A DNA stretch of 64,000 nucleotides. It comes from Bostrychus sinensis. Lineage: Eukaryota; Chordata; Actinopteri; Gobiiformes; Eleotridae. The stretch is taken from NCBI GenBank assembly GCA_020698575.1, contig CM036252.1:2806915-2870914 (forward strand), given 5' to 3'. The notes under the pieces are model-generated. The model was not told the DNA's origin. It did no database searches and was given only the letters and a program-made list of their open reading frames with translations. Below, piece after piece: positions 10,971 through 22,689 of this stretch. A program made the position numbers and the translations under genes. Position 1 is the stretch's first letter; every line of letters begins with the position of its first letter.

Positions 10971-11251
10971 TCTGAATAAAAATGAACTAGGTTTGTGGCC
11001 ATACAGTTTATTATGAAGTAGAAATGGAAGCTTATTTTTATTTTCATGTATGTGGGCCTATTTTAAACTGGGCTCACTAAACAGAAGTAACATGTATTGA
11101 CTGTACACATGTTAAATTACTGGAAATGTATGTTTTTTAATAAAAGGGACTGTGGCTTTAATGTTGATTTAGGGGCAGCTTTGCACCTGTCTGTCTGAAT
11201 AAAAAGCTCATTAAACTAAACAATAGTCTGTGTTACTGAGACAGTGCAAAG

Positions 11252-14200
11252 CAGGGAGGGGCCACATCAGACAGGTGAGGGTCAGACAGGTGAGGGTCAG
11301 ACAGGTGAGGGTCAGACAGGTGAGAGTCAGACAGGTGAGTCAGACAGGTGAGGGTCAGACAGGAGAGAGACAGACAGGTGAGAGTCAGACAGGTGAGAGT
11401 CAGACAGGTGAGAGTGAGACAGGTGAGAGTCAGACAGGTGAGAGTGAGACAGGTGAGAGTCAGACAGGTGAGGGTCAGACAGGTGAGAGTCAGACAGGTG
11501 AGAGTGAGACAGGTGAGAGTCAGACAGGTGAGAGTGAGACAGGTGAGAGTCAGACAGGTGAGGGTCAGACAGGTGAGAGTGAGACAGGTGAGAGTCAGAC
11601 AGGTGAGAGTCAGACAGGTGAGAGTCAGACAGGTGAGGGTCAGACAGGTGAGGGTCAGACAGGTGAGGGTCAGACAGGTGAGAGAGACAGGTGAGAGTCA
11701 GACAGGTGAGGGTCAGACAGTTGAGAGTCAGACAGGTGAGGGTCAGACAGGTGAGGGTCAGACAGGTGAGAGTCAGACAGGTGAGGGTCAGACAGGTGAG
11801 GGTCAGACAGGTGAGAGTGAGACAGGTGAGAGTGAGATAGGTGAGAGTCAGACAGGTGAGGGTCAGACAGGTGAGGGTCAGACAGGTGAGAGTGAGACAG
11901 GTGAGGGTCAGACAGGTGAGAGTGAGACAGGTGAGGGTCAGACAGGTGAGAGTCAGACAGGTGAGAGTCAGACAGGTGAGGGTCAGACAGGTGAGAGTCA
12001 GACAGGTGAGGGTCAGACAGGTGAGCGTCAGACAGGTGAGGGTCAGACAGGTGAGAGTGAGACAGGTGAGAGTGAGACAGGTGAGAGTCAGACAGGTGAG
12101 GGTCAGACAGGTGAGAGTCAGACAGGTGAGAGTCAGACAGGTGAGGGTCAGACAGGTGAGGGTCAGACAGGTGAGAGTGAGACAGGTGAGAGTGAGACAG
12201 GTGAGAGTCAGACAGGTGAGAGTGAGACAGGTGAGAGTCAGACAGGTGAGGGTCAGACAGGTGAGAGTCAGACAGGTGAGGGTCAGACAGGTGAGAGTCA
12301 GACAGGTGAGGGTCAGACAGGTGAGGGTCAGACAGGTGAGGGTCAGACAGGTGAGAGTCAGACAGGTGAGGGTCAGACAGGTGAGAGAGACAGGTGAGAG
12401 TCAGACAGGTGAGGGTCAGACAGGTGAGGGTCAGACAGGTGAGGGTCAGACAGGTGAGGGTCAGACAGGTGAGGGTCAGACAGGTGAGAGTGAGACAGGT
12501 GAGAGTGAGATAGGTGAGAGTCAGACAGGTGAGGGTCAGACAGGTGAGGGTCAGACAGGTGAGAGTGAGACAGGTGAGGGTCAGACAGGTGAGGGTCAGA
12601 CAGGTGAGAGTCAGACAGGTGAGGGTCAGACAGGTGAGAGTCAGACAGGTGAGGGTCAGACAGGTGAGAGTCAGACAGGTGAGGGTCAGACAGGTGAGGG
12701 TCAGACAGGTGAGAGTGAGACAGGTGAGAGTGAGACAGGTGAGAGTCAGACAGGTGAGGGTCAGACAGGTGAGAGTCAGACAGGTGAGAGTCAGACAGGT
12801 GAGGGTCAGACAGGTGAGGGTCAGATAGGTGAGGGTCAGACAGGTGAGAGTGAGACAGGTGAGAGTCAGACAGGTGAGGGTCAGACAGGTGAGAGTGAGA
12901 CAGGTGAGAGTCAGACAGGTGAGAGTGAGACAGGTGAGGGTCAGACAGGTGAGAGTGAGACAGGTGAGAGTCAGACAGGTGAGGGTCAGACAGGTGAGAG
13001 TGAGACAGGTGAGAGTCAGACAGGTGAGGGTCAGACAGGTGAGAGTCAGACAGGTGAGGGTCAGACAGGTGAGAGTCAGACAGGTGAGGGTCAGACAGGT
13101 GAGAGTCAGACAGGTGAGAGTCAGACAGGTGAGAGTCAGACAGGTGAGGGTCAGATAGGTGAGGGTCAGACAGGTGAGAGTGAGATAGGTGAGAGTCAGA
13201 CAGGTGAGGGTCAGACAGGTGAGAGTGAGACAGGTGAGAGTCAGACAGGTGAGAGTGAGACAGGTGAGGGTCAGACAGGTGAGAGTCAGACAGGTGAGGG
13301 TCAGACAGGTGAGGGTCAGAGAGGTGAGAGTCAGACAGGTGAGGGTCAGACAGGTGAGAGAGACAGGTGAGAGTCAGACAGGTGAGGGTCAGACAGGTGA
13401 GAGTCAGACAGGTGAGGGTCAGACAGGTGAGGGTCAGACAGGTGAGAGTCAGACAGGTGAGGGTCAGACAGGTGAGGGTCAGACAGGTGAGAGTGAGACA
13501 GGTGAGAGTGAGATAGGTGAGAGTCAGACAGGTGAGGGTCAGACAGGTGAGGGTCAGACAGGTGAGGGTCAGACAGGTGAGGGTCAGACAGGTGAGAGTG
13601 AGACAGGTGAGAGTCAGACAGGTGAGGGTCAGACAGGTGAGGGTCAGACAGGTGAGAGTCAGACAGGTGAGGGTCAGACAGGTGAGAGAGACAGGTGAGA
13701 GTCAGACAGGTGAGGGTCAGACAGGTGAGAGTCAGACAGGTGAGGGTCAGACAGGTGAGGGTCAGACAGGTGAAGGTCAGACAGGTGAGAGTGAGACAGG
13801 TGAGGGTCAGACAGGTGAGGGTCAGACAGGTGAGAGTCAGACAGGTGAGAGTCAGACAGGTGAGGGTCAGACAGGTGAGGGTCAGACAGGTGAGGGTCAG
13901 ACAGGTGAGGGTCAGACAGGTGAGAGTGAGACAGGTGAGAGTCAGACAGGTGAGAGTGAGACAGGTGAGGGTCAGACAGGTGAGAGTGAGACAGGTGAGA
14001 GTCAGACAGGTGAGAGTGAGACAGGTGAGGGTCAGACAGGTGAGAGTGAGACAGGTGAGAGTCAGACAGGTGAGGGTCAGACAGGTGAGAGTGAGACAGG
14101 TGAGAGTCAGACAGGTGAGGGTCAGACAGGTGAGAGTCAGACAGGTGAGGGTCAGACAGGTGAGAGTCAGACAGGTGAGAGTCAGACAGGTGAGAGTCAG

Positions 14201-14846
14201 ACAGGTGAGGGTCAGACAGGTGAGGGTCAGATAGGTGAGGGTCAGACAGGTGAGAGTGAGATAGGTGAGAGTCAGACAGGTGAGGGTCAGACAGGTGAGA
14301 GTGAGACAGGTGAGAGTCAGACAGGTGAGAGTGAGACAGGTGAGGGTCAGACAGGTGAGAGTGAGACAGGTGAGAGTCAGACAGGTGAGAGTGAGACAGG
14401 TGAGGGTCAGACAGGTGAGAGTGAGACAGGTGAGGGTCAGACAGGTGAGAGTGAGACAGGTGAGAGTCAGACAGGTGAGGGTCAGACAGGTGAGAGTCAG
14501 ACAGGTGAGAGTCAGACAGGTGAGGGTCAGACAGGTGAGAGTCAGACAGGTGAGAGTCAGACAGGTGAGAGTCAGACAGGTGAGGGTCAGACAGGTGAGA
14601 GTCAGACAGGTGAGAGTCAGACAGGTGAGAGTCAGACAGGTGAGAGTCAGACAGGTGAGGGTCAGACAGGTGAGAGTCAGACAGGTGAGGGTCAGACAGG
14701 TGAGAGTCAGACAGGTGAGGGTCAGACAGGTGAGGGTCAGACAGGTGAGAGTCAGACAGGTGAGAGTCAGACAGGTGAGAGTGAGACAGGTGAGGGTCAG
14801 ACAGGTGAGGGTCAGACAGGTGAGAGTCAGACAGGTGCGACAGGAT
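11252..14846 (+). repeat. 15-bp minisatellite, about 240 units
   Basis: Tandem units of GTCAGACAGGTGAGG with the main variants GTCAGACAGGTGAGA and GTGAGACAGGTGAGA. A marker variant, AGAGAGACAGGTGAG, that changes the phase occurs at about 11681, 12384, 13357 and 13685, and GAGATAGGTGAG recurs at several places; both show that blocks of units have been copied as larger pieces. Because 15 is a multiple of three, all frames stay open, producing false proteins of up to 528 residues on both strands. Confidence 0.97.
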
Positions 14847-16280
14847 TCAGTGTTTTCTACGGAGATTCCTCTCTCTCTATAGCTCACTCCCTCCCTGTGT
14901 ATTTCTTATGCAGGGGAATGAGCTCCTGCTGTCACAGTGCGTGGACATTTAGCTCCTACCTTAGCGGCTCTCTGGCTTCACTCTGCTGTGTCCATGCAGT
15001 GGGAGTGCGCCAGGCTCCGTGCGTCTCCACCTCCGTGCTGCCGTGTCCCATGAGCGCATGTAGATTAAATAGAGAGAGGAGAACGACATGCACTGCAGGA
15101 TGAGTGCCACGCTTTGTAGGCTACATCAAAGACAATTTTTGCAGCGAATGAAAGTAAAAAAGGTTAGAGGCGCTGCTCGGGAGCAGGGCGGGTCTCGGAG
15201 CAAAACCTGCTCACACAATCGCAGCTGCCCAACGCGGCATTGATAAGTGGGATCGTTAACGGCGGAGGCAAACAATGGAACAATTGGAAGTGGGACATAC
15301 TGACAATACAGAGCGTCACCTGCGTCACAAACAGAAGCAAAACTACTCTTGTCGTTCCCGGGCCTGGTTAGTAAGCGGACTGAACCATTTGCGGAGGGGG
15401 CTCTTAGAAAATAGAAGGACTTTGTTGGTATATTTTGAATCAACTTTATTAAATAATAATAATAATCATATTCAGGGCCCGGCATTGTAAATAATACAGC
15501 AAAACATAAAATCTAAAAAAAAAAAAAAAAAAATGTATACAACAGAACAGGCCGGCCTATATGCAGCCTATATCCACGGGCCCTTGGAATCATCCAATGT
15601 CTCTCAGAGCCACAGACAGGCAGAAAACATAACAACAGTGGTCTTAAAGTTCACAACAGTGGCACTATTATAGAAATCTGTAGACATTTTATTCTGTAAA
15701 CAGAAGGATATTGAGTCTATAATATTTTATAATTCTGAGCATGGCAGTCCAAGTAGTTTTTTTTTTTTTGTTTTGTTTTTTTTTTGCTCAGAATGCTTAT
15801 TTTGAAGCTGTAGTGCTTCCAATTAACAATTCTAAATGTTTAAAATTATTTAGCATAACAAATTATAAATTATTATCAATTAATAATTTTTTTTACAGAC
15901 CCCCAACCTATGATCCAGGAACCTCAGTTTGAGAACGGTGGGTCTATATCTAGACTGAATATTAGGTGATAGAGTAAATAAATATAAACTTGTCTTTTTT
16001 TTTATTTATTTATTTATTTATTTTTTTTACGTTTATCTAGACTTTTTTTATAGTGGGAGCAAATGAAATAAAATTTTGGAAAGGTCATGATGTGAAAAAA
16101 GAAAAGAAAAAAAATCCAAATTTTATCATATAATCTATTTACTGTTATCTACATTTTAATAAAAAAAAGTTATTGAATGCCTACATTTCCGTAAGGCCAC
16201 AATATTTTGTTTAGTGGTACAAAAAGAGCTCTGCACACATCAGCACCATATTTGTAGTTTTTTGTGGCCAACAGAGTTTT
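14847..16280. other. No gene recognised
   Basis: Moderately GC-rich up to 15480, then AT-rich with an A-run at 15517-15533 and T-runs at 15763-15784. A 119-codon minus frame (15126-15485) has no domain that can be named. Confidence 0.5.
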
Positions 16281-16988
16281 GTATTAGGGTTAAGAAAACA
16301 TTTTTTGCCTTCTATGTTATTCAGTTCAGTAGAACTATAGACTCCAGAGCAGAGACATGAGCCGTGACATTTTCTATTATATATTATTATTAATTTGGGA
16401 AGCCTATATAAATGTAGAGTGTATTTGCCTATACCTACTTTCTGTAGTTTATGAAAAAGCAGTGAACAGTTTTCACAATTTAAATCCTTACAACATCAGT
16501 GATTATTCTTTATATTTTGCTCTTTTTTTAAATCGACTATTAATTACTTTTATTTATTTTACTTTTATTAAAATTCCGGACCAACAGTGGAAACATTACG
16601 TCACATCCAGTGTATAGTTAGCGCGCTGTGGTGGACCAAAAGCTATATTTTTTGCGATATAACTGCAGACTTGCGAATAATCCTAATGTTTATGCAGGTT
16701 ATGTAATGTACGAGTATCTGTGGAGTATGATGTGACATTGTCATGAGAAAGAGAAGTTTGCTGAAGAAGTAGATGATGCTGGACTTCAGTGGCAAACGAG
16801 ACCCAGGCCCCTCGGCTTCAACAATCTTCAGAAATTTTTGGTAAGTTCCGTTTTTGAACCACTTTTTGACCAGTGTTAAATGGCACGCCTCACATTAACA
16901 GAAATATATGGGTACATAGTGACGTGTCAGAGACACACTAAAAACGAAAAAAGCGTTGAGATGACAAACAAAATGGCTCTAAACCTGG
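16281..16988. repeat. Arm 2 of the inverted repeat
   Basis: Reverse-complement partner of 8278-9212. It lacks the AAT/ATT array. Near 16842 it has TTTTTGGTAAGTTCC, a good splice-donor sequence also present in arm 1 on the other strand, which hints that the repeat carries, or captured, a transcribed 5' segment. Confidence 0.8.
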
Positions 16989-17195
16989 CGTTTTGCTTAC
17001 AAGGTATCCTGTGAGATCATGTTGACCTGCGACCTCATGTGTGCTTCACCTCCGTGCCGCTGTGTTTATGAGTACGCCCAACCTCAGCACCACACCTCCG
17101 TGTCACGACTCCGTGCCCCTCTGCCCACACACAGCTCCAGATTCCAGTGTGGAGGCTGCTTCTAGATTTCAGTAAAGCTGGGCTGGATTAGTTAC

Positions 17196-17576
17196 CTGTA
17201 AGAACAGCACTGAGTCACCGTGGTGCAGCCACAGAGCGGTCACAGGAGACAGCCGCCAGCCTGCAGGCTGACCAACAACACAAAGACACATGTTAAACAT
17301 GAACAACACACACTGCTGTAGGGCAATGAGGAGACTCACCACATGAGGATGCTCTGCAGGGGCCCAAAACACCTCTTCTGGGGCCTCCAGGGAGCCTGAA
17401 AAAATATAGATTTTAACAACAAGATCACCTCCTGGCAGATTTAGGACAAATCTGGTTCTGTGGCCATAAACTAAAAGCCACAGGAAAGGTCCTAGTTTAG
17501 GACAGTGTGTTGGACTTACCTGCGGGGCAGGGGGAGTCCGGGGTCCACCAGTCCCCTCCTGCCTCACAGGGGCCTC
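17196..17576 (-). other. Three candidate exons of an unrecognised gene
   Basis: On the minus strand three short segments have strong splice signals: 17576-17520 (57 bp, acceptor TGCCTCTCAG, donor CAG|GTAAGT), 17395-17340 (56 bp, acceptor ATTTTTTCAG, donor GTG|GTGAGT) and 17267-17196 (72 bp, acceptor GTTGGTCAG, donor CAG|GTAACT). One joint frame stays open through all three, with phases 1 and 0 at the two internal junctions, and includes DWWTPDSPCPA, PEEVFWAPAEHPHV and ALWLHHGDSVLFLQ. The agreement of phases makes a real or recently dead gene plausible. No family is recognised, and neither earlier nor later exons could be located: a minisatellite lies 190 bp upstream and inverted-repeat arm 2 lies downstream. 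A chance set of splice-like sequences is possible. Confidence 0.35.
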
Positions 17577-17765
17577 CTGAGAGGCAGAGGTGGAGAGTCG
17601 AGGGCTGTGGCTCCCAGCGAGCTCATTAACAAAGACAAGATTACACAGTTCATTTCTACAGAGCTGATGACAGCAGTAACAGAAGAGTACACAAAGTTTG
17701 GTGGTGACACTGTTCATCTTTATTATGGCTTCTTGAGAACGTGAACAGTGCCTCCATTCATCTGT

Positions 17766-18388
17766 CTGCTCCATCCTCCTCTGCTCCATCCTCCTCTGCT
17801 CCATCTTCCTCTGCTCCATCCTCCTCTGCTCCATCCTCCTCTGCTCCATCCTCCTCTGCTCCATCCTCCTCTGCTCCATCTTCCTCTGCTCCATCCTCCT
17901 CTGCTCCATCTTCCTCTGCTCCATCCTCCTCTGCTCCATCCTCCTCTGCTCCATCTTCCTCTGCTCCATCCTCCTCTGCTCCATCTTCCTCTGCTCCATC
18001 CTCCTCTGCTCCATCTTCCTCTGCTCCATCCTCCTCTGCTCCATCCTCCTCTGCTCCATCCTCCTCTGCTCCATCCTCCTCTGCTCCATCTTCCTCTGCT
18101 CCATCCTCCTCTGCTCCATCTTCCTCTGCTCCATCCTCCTCTGCTCCATCCTCCTCTGCTCCATCTTCCTCTGCTCCATCCTCCTCTGCTCCATCTTCCT
18201 CTGCTCCATCCTCCTCTGCTCCATCTTCCTCTGCTCCATCTTCCTCTGCTCCATCCTCCTCTGCTCCATCCTCCTCTGCTCCATCTTCCTCTGCTCCATC
18301 TTCCTCTGCTCCATCCTCCTCTGCTCCATCTTCCTCTGCTCCATCCTCCTCTGCTCCATCCTCCTCTGCTCCATCTTCCTCTGCTCCC
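17766..18388 (+). repeat. 15-bp minisatellite, about 41 units
   Basis: Units of CTCCTCTGCTCCATC alternating with TTCCTCTGCTCCATC. The purine-rich strand is the minus strand. The two unit types occur in runs, again suggesting block copying. Long frames on both strands (225-459 residues) are products of the repeat. Confidence 0.97.
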
Positions 18389-18474
18389 TCCTCCTGCAGT
18401 CTGCATTGCTGTGATTGACAGTTTTTAAGAAGTCTAACATTTCATGATGCATCACAAGAAAACAAGATCTCATT

Positions 18475-18967
18475 TTAAAGATATTAGGGAGGATTTTTTT
18501 CGACTGCTGAGAAACCAGCGACTTTGTCCTTTTTTGAATAATGCGCATGCGTCAGGCCCCACCCTTCACTGTTCCTTTCCAAGGAACTCCTCCACAGCGA
18601 CTGCACGAGCGTTGGAACACGCGTGTTTGTTTACAGCCAGCATCAGCAGAGATTCACCTAAACCTAGACCTGCATTGTTTGTTTGCGCGACCTTTGACCT
18701 AGTTCCCCACACAGACCCATCACATGCACAGTCCCTAAATGTGAGCAAAAATATATACTCCTGCTATTGGTAGCATTTGCTGTACAATTGAAACGGTTCA
18801 ACGCGGTGCTAATGCTGGACTACATAAACATAGTGTATACGCATGTGCAAGCACAAGAACGCGCACTATCGCCGAAACCAGGAACATGAACGAATGATTG
18901 GCGAGTCCGTGGAACAATGGTTAACGTACTCATGATGATTTATAAAGATCCTCCCTAATACCTTTAA
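18475..18967. mobile_element. piggyBac-type MITE with TTAA ends
   Basis: The left end reads TTAAAGATATTAGGGAGGAT. The right end on the minus strand reads TTAAAGGTATTAGGGAGGAT, one mismatch in 20. Both ends begin with TTAA, which fits the TTAA target of piggyBac-type transposons. The 493-bp body has no transposase. Confidence 0.75.
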
Positions 18968-19433
18968 CCAATGATTGTATAAGTAACTTTTTATACGCCA
19001 TCATATTAACATGAAACGCTACCAGTTATTTCTTCTTTCACTGTTGCAGTTCAGCACTTCTGTAGAGAGCACATATAAGTGAACTAGTTTTATTTATTTT
19101 CATATATTTTACCTTTTTATGACACTGACCGACTGTCGTGGACCAGTCCCATGGACTCTGGTTCTTTTGTTGTGTTGTGGTTTATTTGTAATAAATGTGT
19201 AGGAAGTCAACACAATTTTATCTAGTTTTGTTGTAATCTCTTTGTTATTGTGAATAGTTTTTGTTCTCCTGAGAACCAGGGGCCAGGGCATCTGGACCAA
19301 TTCAGAAGAAGAGGTGCCAGCCCATGTTAGGGTCAGGTGGGACCTACTGGATGAAAAGTGTACAGAACACGCTCAGGGGAAATATTTCAAATGTTTGACC
19401 CATTTAATGAATTGAATTGCTCTTTTTCATCAG
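18968..19433. other. No gene seen
   Basis: Unique-looking intergenic sequence between the MITE and the candidate exon at 19434. Confidence 0.5.
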
Positions 19434-19565
19434 ACTATTGGGACTTCCTGACCTCATGTCCAAAGAAGTTGCAACAAACCAGAGGAATGGACAAAGGAGA
19501 GCTGAACAGGAAGTGGTCCCTGGTCCGGAGCGTGGCTCAGAGGAACTATGGGAAGTGTGCTGTTG
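19434..19565 (+). other. Candidate 132-bp exon, phase 1-1
   Basis: Bounded by TTTTTCATCAG on the left and GCTGTTG|GTGAGT on the right. The open frame contains YWDFLTSCPKKLQQTRG and ELNRKWSLVRSVAQRNYGKC, a composition that looks like a real protein segment with a basic/aromatic helix. It starts and ends in phase 1, so it could be a skippable cassette. No neighbouring exon in the same frame was found, and the family is not recognised. Confidence 0.35.
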
Positions 19566-20711
19566 GTGAGTTTAGTTCAGAGACACACTGCAGGCTGCAC
19601 CACATCACCTCTGTCATCTGCACCGCTCTGAGTTAGCTTTGGTTCACATGAGAAGTGCCTCTCTGTTATTGTTTTGGACATGTCCCATTGTGCAGTAAAT
19701 TCAACAGACTTCAGAAGCTCAGTGGACAGAGACATTTATATCCAGAAAAATCATCCTTTACTTTAGAAGCAGTGGTGGACAAAGTACTCAGGTTCATTAC
19801 GTGAACTTGGTTTAGTTTGGTGCTAAAGCTGCAGTCTTTGCTGACATCTAGTGGTGAAATTGCAGATTGGAGTTCCACAGCTCATGACTGCTTCTCTGCA
19901 GGCAGTGAGGAACTATGGTAACCCTGCAGGGCATCTGGGGCGATAGGTAATGGTGCTTTCAAGTGGTGTGGGGTTTATCGTATATATGAGTTTCTGACAT
20001 GAAAGGGCACATGAACACCTCACCAAGTCGTTTGATCAACAGGGAATCCCCAAGCTCTGAAAAGCTTTCAAAATATTATAAAGAAATTATTATGAGACTG
20101 TATTAAATTTTGTTCATTAGGTCTTAAAATTTGTCAAAATGTTACAAAAAGTAGATTGACCTCAATAATAAAATATTATGAGAGAGTGCCTTGGGTATTT
20201 TGTTGTTTTTGCAATGCCTTCCCTTCCCAAAGAGCAGCTCTTTTTGATTTTCTTTACTACTTTCTGGAGATCCAGGAAGTTCTCCTGCTTTGCCTTTTTT
20301 GTTAATAAAATATATTTATTGAAGAAATATTTTTACTGAAAGCATGATTGATTTTTCATATTTTTTATTTGACACAGGAGTTCTTTCATCTGTATTAGAC
20401 TTGAAATAAAACCCTTGAGTTTCAGAGTGGAACAGATAATTATTGTTCTGTTGTTGACGATGCTGGCATTAAATTTCACTCCAAGTGGCATTAAAAAGTC
20501 TTAAAAAGACAAAACTTGGAGTGACCCTGATCAATTCACTGTGTTATTGTTTTGTAGATTTCAGGCCTGGAAATGTCCACAGCCATCATCTTCTGTTGGA
20601 TCCTCTGTGTTCCTAATATCAGCTCTGTTTACATTTTACACATTTTATACTATTTATTTAAAAATGTTTGATTTAACTTTACTTTTATATCACACATGGA
20701 CACTATAGTCC
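19566..20711. other. No gene seen
   Basis: Contains a lone copy of a MITE terminus (AGTGGTGGACAAAGTACTCA at 19770-19789). Otherwise AT-rich without recognisable coding segments. Confidence 0.5.
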
Positions 20712-20797
20712 ACAGTCTGAGAGGACAGAGGACAGTCTGAGAGGACAGGGGACAGTCTGAGAGGACAGAGGACAGTCTGAGAGGACAGAGGACAGGC
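20712..20797 (-). repeat. Short 20-bp minisatellite at the edge of X
   Basis: About four units of CTGAGAGGACAGAGGACAGT. The same array at the corresponding edge of X' (57100-58030) has about 46 units. Confidence 0.9.
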
Positions 20798-21797
20798 TGA
20801 ACATAAAATACAAAGTTATATTAAACTTTACTTGACTTTCTGTTTGACACAACAAACCCCAGGCCACTGAACTAGATTTGAGAGAATAGGCCGACTTTTA
20901 TCATTTTTTGGCTAAAAGCTACTGTATCAGTTGCATTGATATGAAGGTGTTGAGTCGTATCCAATCGTATCACTGTAAATTAGTACAATATCATTCTTGA
21001 ATCACATTAAAACAATGCCAAATGATACGTATCGTATTGTTGTAAAAACTTATCATTGCACCCCAACAGTAAACTGAATCTGCTGAAATAATTTTACTTT
21101 TCTATAGTATTCTCATTGATTAGACATGTTTAAGAAGCTACTGTAGTTACTGAGTTTTATACTATATTAAGGGATAAAGATAAGATTGAACTTTATTAAT
21201 CACACAGTGTAGAAATTCTCTTGTTCAGGCAGCTCTTATTACAGAATGAAGTGCAGGAAGCAAGAGTTACAGTGAGCATGCATCAAAAACAAAACGGTGC
21301 AATATAAAATATTTACAAGAAAAAGCCAAAATAAAACAATATTACATTAACAGTAAACATGTGCAGTAGTTAGTGCTGTTTTTGTTTTAAGTTAAGACTC
21401 AAAGGTACTATAAGCAGCATGTGCACTCTACTGGTTTGAAAACGGTACTGCAGTCTAAATCAAAACAATATTCTGTGGGTTAGCAGTCTTTCTGCTTTTC
21501 TGATTGGACGATTGTCAATGCAGTTTTGAAGCTGTACCATTGTTATCAGTAAAACTAATATTTGATTTAAACATGTTTACATCATACTGTATCTTGGGAC
21601 ATATCTATGAAATATAAAAATATATACTGCTCATAGCACCTTTAAAGGTTCTCTTTGACTCTGATGCACTGGGTCCAAATCAAACTAAGTTAACTGTGTA
21701 TTACTTTCATCCCCAAACAAACTCTAATCCTGTACAAAGTTGTGTAATGTTCCCAAAGTTGTTGTGAACAGGTGGGTGACGCAGTGTTTACATCAGG

Positions 21798-22070
21798 TTA
21801 AAGTTTGTCAAAGTCATACACTGTTGATGTTTTCCTGGCTCTGAACTTGTTTGTTTGAAGCGGTGGCAGTTGTTGCATCAGGTGTCGCTCGTTAGTGTTC
21901 ACACCTGGATCACAGCTTTTGGTTACTATGACGACCCTGAGGCCCCGGTGCCGCAGCTGAGAAAACAATACACGTACACGGCAGTCATTAGCTTCCATTA
22001 ATGGGACATACGCTGCCACTCCATCATGGGACAAATTACAGGTGTGAACAGTGGGACGGCCTAATGACAA
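21798..22070 (-). other. 90-codon frame conserved in X and X'
   Basis: The frame starts MSLGRPTVHTCNLSHDG and has no recognised domain. The copy in X' (55707-55979) keeps the same length with two amino-acid differences (Ala to Pro, Pro to Leu). Conservation can be explained by the recent duplication alone. The local base composition is higher in GC than the surroundings. A function as regulatory DNA seems more likely than as protein. Confidence 0.25.
21984..22068. promoter_or_regulatory. Cluster of homeodomain-type sites in X
   Basis: GTCATTAGC (21984-21992; CTAATGAC on the other strand), the palindrome CCATTAATGG (21995-22004) and CCTAATGAC (22060-22068) lie within 85 bp. All three are kept in X' (55709-55793). 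Homeodomain sites are typical of olfactory receptor and TAAR enhancers. Enhancer activity here is inferred from position and motif content only. Confidence 0.3.
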
Positions 22071-22689
22071 ACACTGTGACCTGAAGTAAACTTTGACTTT
22101 TCACTCACTTCACTTCCTTCAAAACACCAAAACTTTAAGCCATATCAACTTTAGCAACAACTGACAGAGTCCTAACTTGTTTAGGACTGTTGCTGTTTAC
22201 CCAAAACTAAATGACAGTGATATATGATTTTCAACATTAAATTGGTCAAAACTAATGAACACCTTCTGTTAACCAAAGACTAGCATTAGTATATTTTAAC
22301 AGTCAAACCAAGACACAGGAAGTTGTACAGTATCAAAAAATTGTGACGGTAATGGGAAAATTCATCATTTATAAAATCATTTATAACAGATGCAAACATG
22401 GTGGGGTAAAATGAAAGTGAAATAAAGGAGCTATATTATGCTTTTATTAGTATTTTTAAACCATTCTTGGTCACCTCTAGAACAGCACTGCACATTTTAC
22501 AATCTTTAAAAACATTATCTGACTAAAAGAGAAAGTTTAAAGGTCGTCTACTGGTGCCATAAAGAAAGAGTTGAAGAGACCAGCAGAGGGCAGCAAAGCT
22601 GTTATGCTTTTGAACAGAACCATAGAAAAAGAGGTTTTTACTTCCTTCAACATTTTGTATGGTGCCATTTTACTACAAATGAAAAATAG

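Noticed and set aside
11230..15103. Open frames of 104-528 residues on the plus strand and 513 on the minus strand
   Set aside because: They lie in a 15-bp tandem repeat. A period divisible by three without stops keeps every frame open; none has a start context, splice structure or domain.
17169..18548. A 459-residue minus frame with MEQRR/MEQRK repeats and 225-227 residue plus frames
   Set aside because: Again a 15-bp minisatellite. Only the flanking exon-like segments at 17196-17576 were kept as candidates.
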